A DNA stretch of 22,823 nucleotides, taken from assembly GCA_035542975.1 (NCBI GenBank), contig DATKKK010000094.1, forward strand, positions 1 through 22,823, read 5' to 3'. This DNA comes from DATKKK01 sp035542975 (lineage in GTDB: Archaea; Thermoproteota; Bathyarchaeia; Bathyarchaeales; Bathycorpusculaceae). Positions 13,560 through 21,455 of this stretch are shown piece after piece (within the stretch, counting starts at the first letter, position 1; each line of letters starts with the position of its first letter). The notes below the pieces were generated by a model. The model made no database searches. It had not been told where the DNA came from and was given only the letters and a program-made list of their open reading frames with translations. Both the position numbers and the translations under genes were made by a program.

Positions 13560-14507
13560 TCATTTCAGTTTTATTACTTTGCCTGTTGCTGAAGACTTCA
13601 ATGATGCCTCGGCTATTTTGAGTGCTTTCAACCCATCTGCACCTGTTACCAGCGGTTTCTCTTTCTTTAAAATGCAATTCGCAAAGTGCCGAAGTTCAAG
13701 TTTCAACGGTTCCTGCACAGGATATCTGGGTTGTATGGTTTCCTTTACATCTTCAATCGTCAATTCTTGTGTAATATAATCTAGTTTCATGATAGCTTTG
13801 CTTCCAGTAGCGACCAATGTTCGAGTCTTGTACGGTGTTAACCAGTTAGATTCGATGAACGCGTTTTTTCCGCCCTCAAACGTAAGCATTATCTGAGCAT
13901 AATCCTCAAACCTTTTGTTTATCATCCTTCCAGCCTTTGCATACACAGCAATCGGGTCTTCGTTGAAGAGGTAGCTCATTATGTCAATGTCATGTATAGC
14001 CATGTCTTTAACCACGCCCACGTCTCCTATTCTCTCCGGCCACTGAGAGACTCTTTTCGCTGTGGCGCATACAAGTTCACCAATCGACTTGTTTTCTACT
14101 GTTTTCTTCATGTACTGTATTCCTGGAATAAACCTCATCAGAAAACCTACTGTGAGATGTAATCCTTCTTTTTCTGCGGTTGCAAGCAGCTTTTCTGCCT
14201 GCTTCACGTTTGTTGCCATAGGTTTTTCAACAAGGACATGTTTTCCTGCCTTCAACGCTTTCAATGCTTCTTTCGCAAGGCTTGTGGACCATGTGCAGAC
14301 GCTTATTGCGTCGATATCATTATTCTTGAGCATATTTCCTGTGTTTGCGTAGGGTTTTACGTCAAATTCTTCGGCAACAGCTTTTGCTCTTTCCATGCTT
14401 ATGTCGCAGACAGCCAGCAACTCTGTTTCTTCTAATTCTTTGAGGACTCTCGCGTGGTTTTTTCCCCAAAAGCCGGTTCCGATTACTGCTACACCTAGTT
14501 TTTTCAT
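13560..14507 (-). CDS. Gfo/Idh/MocA-family NAD(P)-dependent sugar oxidoreductase
   Basis: The 315-residue product has an N-terminal Rossmann domain (VIGTGFWGKNHARVL, residues 8-22), VLVEKPMA with catalytic Lys95, and a C-terminal alpha/beta domain with VVKDMAIHDIDIMSYL (Asp168, His172). This is the family layout. Close functional relatives in sugar-nucleotide operons oxidise C3 of UDP-GlcNAc or UDP-GlcNAcA (WbpB/WlbA, GnnA type). Pairing with a UDP-sugar 6-dehydrogenase homolog resembles the wbpA-wbpB pair. The partner aminotransferase and acetyltransferase are not present here. ATG 14507 overlaps the upstream stop as ATGA, with GAGGAG 10 nt before. TTG 14516 is less suitable. It is the last gene of the operon. 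Confidence 0.85.
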   Translation of the reverse strand: MKKLGVAVIGTGFWGKNHARVLKELEETELLAVCDISMERAKAVAEEFDVKPYANTGNMLKNNDIDAISVCTWSTSLAKEALKALKAGKHVLVEKPMATNVKQAEKLLATAEKEGLHLTVGFLMRFIPGIQYMKKTVENKSIGELVCATAKRVSQWPERIGDVGVVKDMAIHDIDIMSYLFNEDPIAVYAKAGRMINKRFEDYAQIMLTFEGGKNAFIESNWLTPYKTRTLVATGSKAIMKLDYITQELTIEDVKETIQPRYPVQEPLKLELRHFANCILKKEKPLVTGADGLKALKIAEASLKSSATGKVIKLK

Positions 14508-15868
14508 TTTGTCCAAACTCCTCTTCCAAATCCTCGATATGTAAAGCCTTCTTTTTCAATTTTATCTGGTTCCAAGACTCCCTCAAGATCAATTATTGCA
14601 GCGGGAATTTTCATAACTATCTTCAACTTCTTAAGGTTTAGACGCTTATACTGATCATGTGCAGTTAATATTATTATGCAATCTACGTTTTCCAGAGCTT
14701 CGTTCAAGTTTTTCTTGAAACGGTTTGGTATTTCAGTTAATTCGTCGTTTGAAAAGTACGGGTCAAAGATGCTGACCCTTGCGCCTTTAGCCTCTAACGC
14801 CTTGGCCAGGTCTTCTGTTGTTCTTTTTGGTGTATCCTTCACGTTTGGCGTTTGTGAAATTCCAAACAATGAAATTCTTGCTCTTCTAAGCGGTTTTCCA
14901 CAGTTTCTCAATGCATCTCTTGCCAAGTTGGTGACGTGGTTGATCATTTCTTCATTAATCTCTGCGGCGATTTTAGGGATCCTAAGTTTAACGTTCGAAT
15001 TTTCTGCATCTTCCAGCAGAAGATTCGACTCTCTCTGAGAGTTGCGGTCTGTAAGTGTTGGTGAAGGAACGATTGAAAGCGCAAGCCTGCTGACTTCCAG
15101 ATAGTCTATGCCTGTTTTTTCGCAGAAAAGAGCAAACTCGTCAGCAAGAGCGACGTTAGCGTTTTGTTGTACAGTTTCAAAAAGTGTAGCAGCTTCTGCC
15201 GTCTTTATGCTTTCTATTCTCTGCACGTCTTTTCCAACGGTGGCTTCTATTATTGCTGAGGCGGCTTCTAAGCTGTTTTTGTCTGTTGCTGCTACGATAC
15301 GTTTGCAATCTGCTTTTTCCAGAGGCTTTAAGGAGACGTTGAAGACTGGACTGTAGGCTAAACCTAAATCAGCACCAACTTTCAACCCTGAAGTGTTTTC
15401 TAACAGTTCCTTAACCATGTTTTCGATAACGCCAACTCCAACGGTGCTGGTGATGATGACTAGAGAACCACGACGAAGGTTTGATCCCGTCTGTTTGCAG
15501 ATCTTTTCAAGATTTGAGTAGTCGGGTTTTTGTTTTTCGTCAATGTTGACTGGAGTGGTTATGAAAGTGGCGTCGCTTTGAGAAACAGCGGTTTTTATGT
15601 CAGTTGTTGCGTTTATGCGTGCAGTTTTAACGTAGCTTTTTAGTTTTACCTGGGTTTCTGGTTTTATGAAAGGTGCTCTTCCTCTTGTAAGATGGTCGAT
15701 TATGGTTTGGTTTGCATCTACACAGAACACTTTGAACCCTGCGTCTGCCAACAGGACAGCGTGGAGGATGCCTGTTTGTTCACAACCTACGACACTTACC
15801 GTGAATTTTCTGCGTGCTTCTGCAGTGCTAAGCGTTTCAGGTTTTAGCTGTAATATTGATGAGGACAT
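14504..15868 (-). CDS. UDP-sugar 6-dehydrogenase paralog lacking catalytic residues
   Basis: The 454-residue protein is homologous to UDP-glucose/UDP-GlcNAc 6-dehydrogenases: an NAD-binding domain (VSVVGCEQTG, FCVDAN, TFITTPVNID, IITSTVGVG), a central helix (residues 224-250, AEAAT..ET..NANVALADEFA) and a UDP-binding domain with SLFGISQTPNVKDTPKRTT. Key residues are missing. The Lys and Asn of the usual AEaaKlveNt helix are Thr228 and Thr232. The GGxC nucleophile loop is replaced by a Cys-free segment (about 263-295). The GxGxxG loop reads GCEQTG. The four-step oxidation chemistry is thus unlikely; a structural, regulatory or changed role is inferred. ATG 15868 has GGAGGTT 6 nt upstream. It overlaps the Gfo/Idh gene by 4 nt and lies 38 nt after the mutase stop. 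Confidence 0.82.
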   Translation of the reverse strand: MSSSILQLKPETLSTAEARRKFTVSVVGCEQTGILHAVLLADAGFKVFCVDANQTIIDHLTRGRAPFIKPETQVKLKSYVKTARINATTDIKTAVSQSDATFITTPVNIDEKQKPDYSNLEKICKQTGSNLRRGSLVIITSTVGVGVIENMVKELLENTSGLKVGADLGLAYSPVFNVSLKPLEKADCKRIVAATDKNSLEAASAIIEATVGKDVQRIESIKTAEAATLFETVQQNANVALADEFALFCEKTGIDYLEVSRLALSIVPSPTLTDRNSQRESNLLLEDAENSNVKLRIPKIAAEINEEMINHVTNLARDALRNCGKPLRRARISLFGISQTPNVKDTPKRTTEDLAKALEAKGARVSIFDPYFSNDELTEIPNRFKKNLNEALENVDCIIILTAHDQYKRLNLKKLKIVMKIPAAIIDLEGVLEPDKIEKEGFTYRGFGRGVWTK

Positions 15869-15906
15869 GTTATGAACCTCCACAATCGTTCATGACGGAA
15901 AATCGT

Positions 15907-17283
15907 CTAATTCTTTAGATCGTCAAGTATCTTCTCAACTTTTCGACTGTACTCGCCTACAAGTCGCTGTGCTTTTTCGCTGGTTTTGGCTTCAGCATAC
16001 AGTCGATAGACGGGTTCCGTTCCACTTGGACGTATTAGTATCGCGCTCTTGTCTGCAAACCATATCTTTACGCCGTCGATGGTGTTTATGTTAAGGTTCT
16101 TCGTCTGTGCAGCCAGTTCTTTCAAAACTCTTTCTTTATACTCTTCTGGGCACTCTATCTTGTTTTTCTCGATGTAATACTTCGGCAGGGCTGAGATTAG
16201 CTTTGATAATTTTTCGCCTGTTTTCGCCATTATTTCTAGGATGAGAGCCGTTGACATTGCTCCGTCTCTTACAGGTTGATGTGGACTATAGAAGATTCCG
16301 CCGTTTTCTTCTCCTCCCAGTTTTGCTTTCAGTTTTTTCATGGTTTGAGCCACGGTGACGCTTCCAACCTTTGTCCATATCAGTTCGCCGCCGTAAGCGT
16401 CAGCGATTTCTTTAACTATGGTTGAAGAGCTCACTGGAGTGACGATTTTCTCGCCTTTGTTATCTATCAGAAATTGTTTTTCAACAAGGGCGAAGGTTTT
16501 ATCTCCCATGTGAATCTCTCCCTGCTCGTCTACGAAGACCGAACGGTCTGCATCGCCATCGTAGGCTACGCCTAAATCTGCGTTTACGGCTTTCACGGTT
16601 AAAGCTAGTTCCTTAAGGTTTTCTGGACGGGGTTCAGGAGGTCTCCCTGGGAAGGTTCCGTCTATGTTTGCGTTTATTGTAGTAACTTTGCATCCTAACT
16701 CTCTAAGCAAGTATGGCGCAGCTAAGCTACCGACACTGTTTGCAGCATCTACAACCACATGAAAGTGTTTCTTTGTTATTTTTTGGACGTTAACGTGCTG
16801 TTTTATCGCCTCTATATACTCGTTTACAATCGCAGGAAGATCACGTGTTGCGCCAATTTTGTCCCATTCTGCGTACCGTGTCTTCTCGTCAAAGAATACA
16901 TTTTCAATCTCAATTTCTTGTTCACGCGAAATCTCTATGCCGTCTTTCCAAACAACTTTTATTCCGTTGTATTCTGGTGGATTGTGCGACGCGGTTGCTA
17001 TTACTCCACCATCTAGTTTGTGGTTTTTCACGGCAAACTGCAATGCGGGCGTGGGCGCCATCCCAGCTAGAAGAACATGGCATCCTGTTGCGTTTAAGCC
17101 TGCGATAACTGCTTTTGCAAGCATTGGTCCGCTTGTTCTCGCGTCAAACCCGATGAGGAGTCTTCCTTGCTTGAAGAATGTTCCGATAGCGCCTCCAACT
17201 CTTATCGCCATCTCAGTTGTCAATTCCTTGTTTACGATTCCGCGAATTCCGTTCGTTCCGAACAAGCGTCTTGAACCCATCAT
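15907..17283 (-). CDS. phosphoglucosamine/phosphohexose mutase (GlmM/ManB type)
   Basis: The 458-residue alpha-D-phosphohexomutase has all four domain signatures: FGTNGIRGIVN (8-18), phosphoserine loop ATASHNPPEYNG (Ser99), metal loop VAYDGDADRSV (Asp241, 243, 245), sugar-binding EENGG, HQPVRDG, and phosphate-binding RPSGTEPVYRLY near the C-terminus. It interconverts hexose-6-P and hexose-1-P. The EENGG loop and the neighbouring nucleotidyltransferase favour glucosamine-6-P to glucosamine-1-P for UDP-GlcNAc synthesis, but mannose or glucose phosphates cannot be excluded. First ATG (17283) has AGGTGA 7 nt upstream. It lies 21 nt downstream of the nucleotidyltransferase stop, so the two form an operon with the dehydrogenase paralog and oxidoreductase. 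Confidence 0.9.
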   Translation of the reverse strand: MMGSRRLFGTNGIRGIVNKELTTEMAIRVGGAIGTFFKQGRLLIGFDARTSGPMLAKAVIAGLNATGCHVLLAGMAPTPALQFAVKNHKLDGGVIATASHNPPEYNGIKVVWKDGIEISREQEIEIENVFFDEKTRYAEWDKIGATRDLPAIVNEYIEAIKQHVNVQKITKKHFHVVVDAANSVGSLAAPYLLRELGCKVTTINANIDGTFPGRPPEPRPENLKELALTVKAVNADLGVAYDGDADRSVFVDEQGEIHMGDKTFALVEKQFLIDNKGEKIVTPVSSSTIVKEIADAYGGELIWTKVGSVTVAQTMKKLKAKLGGEENGGIFYSPHQPVRDGAMSTALILEIMAKTGEKLSKLISALPKYYIEKNKIECPEEYKERVLKELAAQTKNLNINTIDGVKIWFADKSAILIRPSGTEPVYRLYAEAKTSEKAQRLVGEYSRKVEKILDDLKN

Positions 17284-17304
17284 GAAAGTCTCACCTTGTT
17301 TTCC

Positions 17305-18393
17305 TTAAACAATGTGTCTTGGTGTTAATACGCTTTCAGAAATCTCTTTGCCTGGACAAACCCAAACCTTTTCCGAAAGAGTAGTGTTGTCCATAATTCT
17401 TACATGGTCGCCTAGAATGCATCCTTTGTCTATCTTGACGTTTTTCCCAATAGATACACCTTCGCCGATTATTGCACCGTTTATCGAGACGAAATCCGCT
17501 ATTTCTGTCCCAAGAAATATCACTGAATCTTGAATCCTAGCGTTTTCCCCAACGATGACCTCTCGTCCCAAAACAACATTAGGACCTATGACTGATTTTC
17601 TTCCCACCGAAATTCTTTTGTCAAAGAACACGGGTTTTCTGATTTCCACGTCTTTTACACTAACACTTTTCGGTTTGTCGGCAATTGACCTCAGCAAAAT
17701 CTTGTTTATTTCTAAATAATCTTCAGGCTTGCCTATATCCATCCACAAGCCGTCATAAACGCAGCCATAAAGCTTGCCTTCTTGGGCAAGTTTTGTGAAA
17801 ACTTCACGCTCGATCGAGACAGCTCGGTTTCGCTGTATGTAATTAAAAATTTCTGGGCTGAGAACGTAGACACCTGCGTTTATGAGGTTTGTCGGCTCAG
17901 TTCCTTTGGGCGGTTTTTCAACAAACTCTGTTATGCGGTTGTCTTGCGTCAGCCTTACCACGCCGTACCTGCTCGGTTCTTCAACTTGATGAAGTGCTAT
18001 CGTTGCCACTGCTTTTCTTTTTTCATGCAGTTTTAAAATTTCAGTGTAGTTTACGTCTGCAAATATGTCTCCGTTCAAAACGAGGAACGGAGATTCATGA
18101 CCGATGTGCTTTTCCGCTTTTTTTATCGGACCACCGCTTCCCAACGGTTTCCCTAAGGGGTCTCGTGAGTAAGTAACATGTAAGCCATGTTTAGGGATTC
18201 TCTGCTGTTTTATCCCAACCTCGATTTGATGACTTACGGCCATTATCGCTTCTCTGATGTTACTCTTAGCTAGTCTTTCAAAAGTCCACTCTAGTAATGG
18301 TTTGTTGACTATTGGAAACAGAATCTTGGGTCTTGTGCAGCTTAGCGGTCTAAGCCTTGTTGCGAAGCCCCCCGCGAGGATCAATGCCTTCAA
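17305..18393 (-). CDS. sugar-1-phosphate nucleotidyltransferase with left-handed beta-helix
   Basis: The 362-residue protein has an N-terminal nucleotidyltransferase domain (1 to about 235): LILAGGFATRLRPLSCTRPK (Lys23), DPLGKPLGSGGPI, LVLNGDIF (Asp109), EFVEKPP, NAGVYVL and WMDIGKPEDY. A C-terminal region (about 250-345) of hexapeptide repeats (IGPNVVLGREVIVGENARI and more) forms a left-handed beta-helix. It transfers UMP, GMP or dTMP from an NTP to a sugar-1-phosphate. With the GlmM-type mutase next to it, a UDP-GlcNAc or GDP-mannose product is likely; the base is not decidable by eye. TTG 18393 has GGTGG 7 nt upstream. It is the first gene of the operon; its promoter shares the 83-nt gap with the divergent creatininase gene. 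Confidence 0.85.
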   Translation of the reverse strand: MKALILAGGFATRLRPLSCTRPKILFPIVNKPLLEWTFERLAKSNIREAIMAVSHQIEVGIKQQRIPKHGLHVTYSRDPLGKPLGSGGPIKKAEKHIGHESPFLVLNGDIFADVNYTEILKLHEKRKAVATIALHQVEEPSRYGVVRLTQDNRITEFVEKPPKGTEPTNLINAGVYVLSPEIFNYIQRNRAVSIEREVFTKLAQEGKLYGCVYDGLWMDIGKPEDYLEINKILLRSIADKPKSVSVKDVEIRKPVFFDKRISVGRKSVIGPNVVLGREVIVGENARIQDSVIFLGTEIADFVSINGAIIGEGVSIGKNVKIDKGCILGDHVRIMDNTTLSEKVWVCPGKEISESVLTPRHIV

Positions 18394-18416
18394 GTGTATC
18401 CCACCATGTCTTTGAC

Positions 18417-18450
18417 TGCAAACTTATATTCGGTTGCCTTGTAATAAAAC
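18417..18450. promoter_or_regulatory. divergent promoters, sugar-nucleotide operon and creatininase gene
   Basis: On the plus strand, GCAAACTTATATT (18418-18430) looks like BRE plus TATA, about 47 nt before the creatininase TTG. On the minus strand, CGTTTTATTAC (about 18441-18451) is a TATA candidate about 48 nt before the nucleotidyltransferase TTG. The gap between the two start codons is only 83 nt, so the two transcripts probably compete or are co-regulated. Confidence 0.45.
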
Positions 18451-18476
18451 GATTTCGTGAAAAAGGTGAGTGCATC

Positions 18477-19235
18477 TTGAAGGTTTTGCTCCACGAAATG
18501 AGTTGGCCTGAAGCTAAAGAGTATTTCATGAAGAACGATGTTGCCATAGTGCCCGTTGGGTCGAACGAGCAGCATGGTGCTGCGAACCCGCTTGGAACGG
18601 ATCATCTAATTGCAAAGATGATAGCAGAAGAAACAGCTAAGCGTGCCGGCGTGATTTGTCTGCAAGTCATTCCCTTCGGTGTTAGTTCTCATCATAGGCA
18701 GTTTTGGGGCACAGTTTTCATATCGCCTAAAACGTTCAAGGATTATGTAAAGGAAACCTGCTTGTCGCTTAGATATTACGGTGTTAGAAAGGTTGTAGTT
18801 GTTAATGGCCATGGTGGCAATCGAAATGCGCTTTTGGAGATGGCCAGGGAGTTAAGAGCGGAAGGAATTTTTGTGTCCATTTTTCAGTGGTGGCTTGCTT
18901 CAAACGAGCTTCTGCCTGAACTTTTCAAACTAGACGAAAGAGGACATGCCGGAGCCGAGGAAACCTCGGTAAATTTGGCTATCCATGCGCATCTAGTTAG
19001 CATTTACAACGTCGTAGATGAGAAGCCACGTAGGCATGCAGCGCAAATGGCAGGCATAACCCTTCCGTTGGACACCGTGGACGAAACACGCAGTGGAGTT
19101 TATGGCAAACAAACTACGGCCTCTGCAACCAAGGGCAGGAAGGTTTTGGAAGTGGTTGTCAATGAACTTGTTAAGCATGTTAATCTGTTGAAGGAGACGA
19201 AGATTGAAGACTTGATGGAGAAGACGAAAGTTTAG
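18477..19235 (+). CDS. creatininase-family amidohydrolase
   Basis: The 252-residue protein has the creatininase-family metal and active-site pattern: VPVGSNEQHGAANPLGTD (Glu31, His33, Asp42), PFGVSSHHRQFWGT, VVVVNGHGGNRNAL (His112) and GHAGAEETS (Glu161). In archaea, family members include the ArfB formamide hydrolase of riboflavin/F420 synthesis and MftE-like proteins. Which one applies here is not determined by sequence alone. TTG 18477 is chosen because AAGGTGAG lies 6 nt upstream. The longer frame back to 18357 would overlap the start of the divergent gene, and its extra N-terminus does not look like family sequence. Its stop is 2 nt from the convergent glutamine synthetase stop. Confidence 0.82.
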   Translation: MKVLLHEMSWPEAKEYFMKNDVAIVPVGSNEQHGAANPLGTDHLIAKMIAEETAKRAGVICLQVIPFGVSSHHRQFWGTVFISPKTFKDYVKETCLSLRYYGVRKVVVVNGHGGNRNALLEMARELRAEGIFVSIFQWWLASNELLPELFKLDERGHAGAEETSVNLAIHAHLVSIYNVVDEKPRRHAAQMAGITLPLDTVDETRSGVYGKQTTASATKGRKVLEVVVNELVKHVNLLKETKIEDLMEKTKV

Positions 19236-19237
19236 TT

Positions 19238-20617
19238 TTATGCGTAAAGGTATTTTTGAGTTTCCCAAGAAGTGACTTGGTTCTTGTCTTTTGGTAGGTG
19301 TTGTTCGTATTCACGCCATTCCTGCGTTTTGAGTTCCATGTACTTTTCGGCTACTTCTCTGCCGAGTGTTCGGATGCAGATGTCGTCGCTTTTCCATTCT
19401 TCTAGTGCTTCTTTAAGTGAAGAAGGCAACGTTTTAATGCTCAAGTTTTTGCGTTCTTTCTCGTTTAGGTGGTAAATGTTTTCTTCAACAGGTTCGCTTG
19501 GATTGATCCTCTTCTTGATGCCTTCTAACCCTGCTTCAAAAACAACGGTGTAAGCAAGGTAGGGGTTGCAGAGCGGATCAGGGCATCTGAATTCTATCCT
19601 TGCTTCTTTTCCGTTTTGAGGGGAGAACGCTGGAATTCTGACTAGGGCTGAGCGGTTTCGTTTGCTCCATGCTATGTACACTGGGGCTTCGTAGCCTGGC
19701 ACGAGTCGTTTGTAGCTGTTGACGGTGGGTGCGATTATGGCGCAGAGTGCTTTGGCGTGTTCTAGGATTCCGCCGATGAAGTATCGGCATTTTTGTGAGA
19801 TGTATGCGTAGCCTTTGGGGTCGTGGAACGGGTTTTCTTCTGTTCTAGTGTTGAATAGTCCTAGGTGGATGTGCATTCCGCTGCCTGCTTTGCCTAACCA
19901 TGGTTTAGGCATGAATGTGGCGGTCCAGCCGTATTTTTTGTCGGCTGTGGCTTTGGCTGCGAATTTGTAGCGTATTATGTTGTCAGATGTGGTTAGGGGG
20001 TCTGCGTATTTTATTGTGATTTCGTTTTGGGCTGAGCCTACTTCGTGGTGTTGTCTTTCGACGGTGATTCCCATGGTGGATAGCGCGTTTGACAGGTCCA
20101 TTCGGTAGGTTTCTGTAAGGTCTCGGTCTGGTGCAGCGTCGAAGTATCTTTGTTTGTCTATGAGGTGGTTTTCGACGGGTTCGATTTTGTCTCTTTTGTT
20201 TTTTTGTACTAGGTAGAATTCTAGTTCGGCTGCGGCTGTTGGTTGGTATCCTTCTGCTGATGCTTTTTTTATTGTTTTTTGTAGCAGGTGTCTCGGGTCG
20301 TTTTCGAATTGTGTTCCGTCTGGTTTTTTTATGTCGCAGATGAAGTTGGCTACGCTTTTGTCGTAGAAGTAGTAAGGGTAAACTGTGAATGTGGTTGGGT
20401 CGGGTTTCATTATCATGTCACTGTCTTCGATGTTTCTTCCTCCTGGTATTGAGGAGCCGTCGAAGGTTACGCCTTCTGTTAGTGCGTTTTTGGCTTGTTC
20501 TGCTGGGATGGTTCTGCCTTTTAGATAGCCGAGGAGGTCTGTGAAGTGTAAGAGAATGTAATCGGCGTTTTTCACTAGTTTTAGGCATGTATCGAAGTTC
20601 TGGTTTCCTTTCTGCAT
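19238..20617 (-). CDS. glnA: glutamine synthetase, type I
   Basis: The 459-residue enzyme makes glutamine from glutamate, ammonia and ATP. Conserved blocks are VTFDGSSIPGGRNIEDSDM, AAAELEFYLV, QHHEVGSAQNEI, FMPKPWLGKAGSGMHIHL, TVNSYKRLVPGYEAPVYIAW, and ARIEFRCPDPLCNPYLA. Metal-binding Glu and His and substrate Arg are present. The size fits GSI-alpha, which is controlled by feedback rather than adenylylation. Some blocks are unusual (SIPGGRN where SIRG/SSI-type sequence is common; HIHL for THxSL). The sense strand is A/C-rich, opposite to the upstream Lrp gene. ATG 20617 follows GGAGAT by 9 nt. A divergent Lrp/AsnC gene lies 138 nt away. Confidence 0.93.
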   Translation of the reverse strand: MQKGNQNFDTCLKLVKNADYILLHFTDLLGYLKGRTIPAEQAKNALTEGVTFDGSSIPGGRNIEDSDMIMKPDPTTFTVYPYYFYDKSVANFICDIKKPDGTQFENDPRHLLQKTIKKASAEGYQPTAAAELEFYLVQKNKRDKIEPVENHLIDKQRYFDAAPDRDLTETYRMDLSNALSTMGITVERQHHEVGSAQNEITIKYADPLTTSDNIIRYKFAAKATADKKYGWTATFMPKPWLGKAGSGMHIHLGLFNTRTEENPFHDPKGYAYISQKCRYFIGGILEHAKALCAIIAPTVNSYKRLVPGYEAPVYIAWSKRNRSALVRIPAFSPQNGKEARIEFRCPDPLCNPYLAYTVVFEAGLEGIKKRINPSEPVEENIYHLNEKERKNLSIKTLPSSLKEALEEWKSDDICIRTLGREVAEKYMELKTQEWREYEQHLPKDKNQVTSWETQKYLYA

Positions 20618-20676
20618 TTTGTGTTATCTCCATGACCAAGTGTATAACATATTCAAGGAAGTCTGTAAGCATAAAA

Positions 20677-20717
20677 GCTTTATTACGAAAACAATAAGCA
20701 AATGTTAAATACAACAT
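20677..20717. promoter_or_regulatory. divergent promoter/operator between glnA and lrp
   Basis: The gap holds two inverted repeats. One is GCTTTATT (20677-20684) with AATAAGC (20693-20699). The other is the perfect ATGTT-AAATAC-AACAT (20702-20717), whose centre overlaps the plus-strand TATA-like GTTAAATAC. On the minus strand, GCTTTTATGC near 20670-20680 is a TATA candidate for glnA. Paired palindromes at both promoters are what a dimeric Lrp-type regulator would bind. Confidence 0.45.
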
Positions 20718-20755
20718 GTAGCAACTGAACAAACGTATAGCATTGGTGATTAAGT

Positions 20756-21199
20756 ATGGTTTTGGACGAGATAGACGTTAAAATCTTGAAGGCTTTAACA
20801 GAGGATGCTCAGCTTTCGTCGAGGCAAGTGGCAAAACAATGCGGTGTTTCGGTTGGGACGGCTTTGTCGCGTGTGAAGAAGATGGAGGATGAGGGCGTGA
20901 TTAAGGGGTATTCGGCGTTGTTGGATCATGAGAAGTTGGGGTATGAGTTGACTGTTGTGAGTGAGATAACGGTTTCTAAGGGGAGGCTTTTGGAGATGGA
21001 GAATGAGATTGCGAGGCTTCCGAACGTGTGTTGCGTGTATGATTTGACGGGGTTGATTGATGCGGTTATTATTGCCAAGTTTAAGGATCGTGAGGAGTTG
21101 AGTAAGTTTACTAAGCGGCTTTTGGCTTTGCCTTATGTGGAGCGTACGAACACGCATGTGGTTTTGGCGACGATAAAAGAAGATTTCAGAATAGTCTGA
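20756..21199 (+). CDS. Lrp/AsnC-family transcriptional regulator
   Basis: The 147-residue protein has an N-terminal winged HTH (about 5-50: LDEIDVKILKALTEDAQLSS, then RQVAKQCGVSVGTALSRVKK, then GVIKGYSALLD). A C-terminal RAM effector-binding domain (about 63-140) includes ENEIARLPNVCCVYDLTGLIDAV and LPYVERTNTHVVLATIKED. These proteins assemble as dimers to octamers and bind amino acids. Divergent placement next to glnA, with palindromes in the gap, suggests control of nitrogen assimilation and of itself (inference). ATG 20756 follows GGTGATTAAGT. The sense strand is strongly G-rich and C-poor in places (20881-20940 counts G27 T16 A13 C4). Confidence 0.92.
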   Translation: MVLDEIDVKILKALTEDAQLSSRQVAKQCGVSVGTALSRVKKMEDEGVIKGYSALLDHEKLGYELTVVSEITVSKGRLLEMENEIARLPNVCCVYDLTGLIDAVIIAKFKDREELSKFTKRLLALPYVERTNTHVVLATIKEDFRIV

Positions 21200-21216
21200 G
21201 AAGGCTTATTGCCATC

Positions 21217-21308
21217 GAGTTTTCGATGTTTGTTTAACGCGAAAAACGGTCAATACGGACCTACCCCCTCTAGGTTTTTGAAATGAATAGATATTGGGCT
21301 CCAAATAT
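21217..21308 (+). repeat. dispersed noncoding repeat, unit 1, copy B
   Basis: This 92-nt segment is the inverted counterpart of 3894-3986 (about 87% identity). It starts 18 nt after the Lrp stop. It contains the ACCTA..TAGGT hairpin followed by TTTTTG in the direction of the Lrp transcript. At its left end is a second perfect hairpin, CATCGA-GTTT-TCGATG (21213-21228), which is only partly kept in copy A. Confidence 0.75.
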
Positions 21309-21322
21309 AATGCTGTAAGTTA

Positions 21323-21368
21323 GAGGCTTGCGTGGAGACCCTACCCCCTCCCCTATATATAGGTTGAA
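21323..21368 (+). repeat. dispersed noncoding repeat, unit 2, copy B
   Basis: The inverted counterpart of 4136-4182. It reads GAGGCTTGC at one end and CTATATATAGGTTGAA at the other on the plus strand. The C-rich core CCTACCCCC is 80 nt from that of unit 1. In array B the order after the upstream gene is unit 1 then unit 2, the reverse of array A. Confidence 0.65.
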
Positions 21369-21455
21369 CTTGGGTTCTGCTTTTTTGTGCGAGTGGGTTT
21401 GGGTAAGGTTTAATTTTGTCTCTAGAGAGTAGGGATGATAGGTTGTTGTGGTTTG

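Noticed and set aside
18357..18476. N-terminal extension of the creatininase-family protein
   Set aside because: It would overlap the start of the divergent nucleotidyltransferase gene and pass through both promoters. A strong ribosome site precedes TTG 18477.
3894..21368. The whole interval between the inverted repeats as a mobile element or integrated replicon
   Set aside because: The content is core genes (rpoP, glnA, taw1, nfi, tRNA-binding protein). There is no transposase, integrase or target duplication, and the repeats are internal intergenic units rather than terminal repeats.
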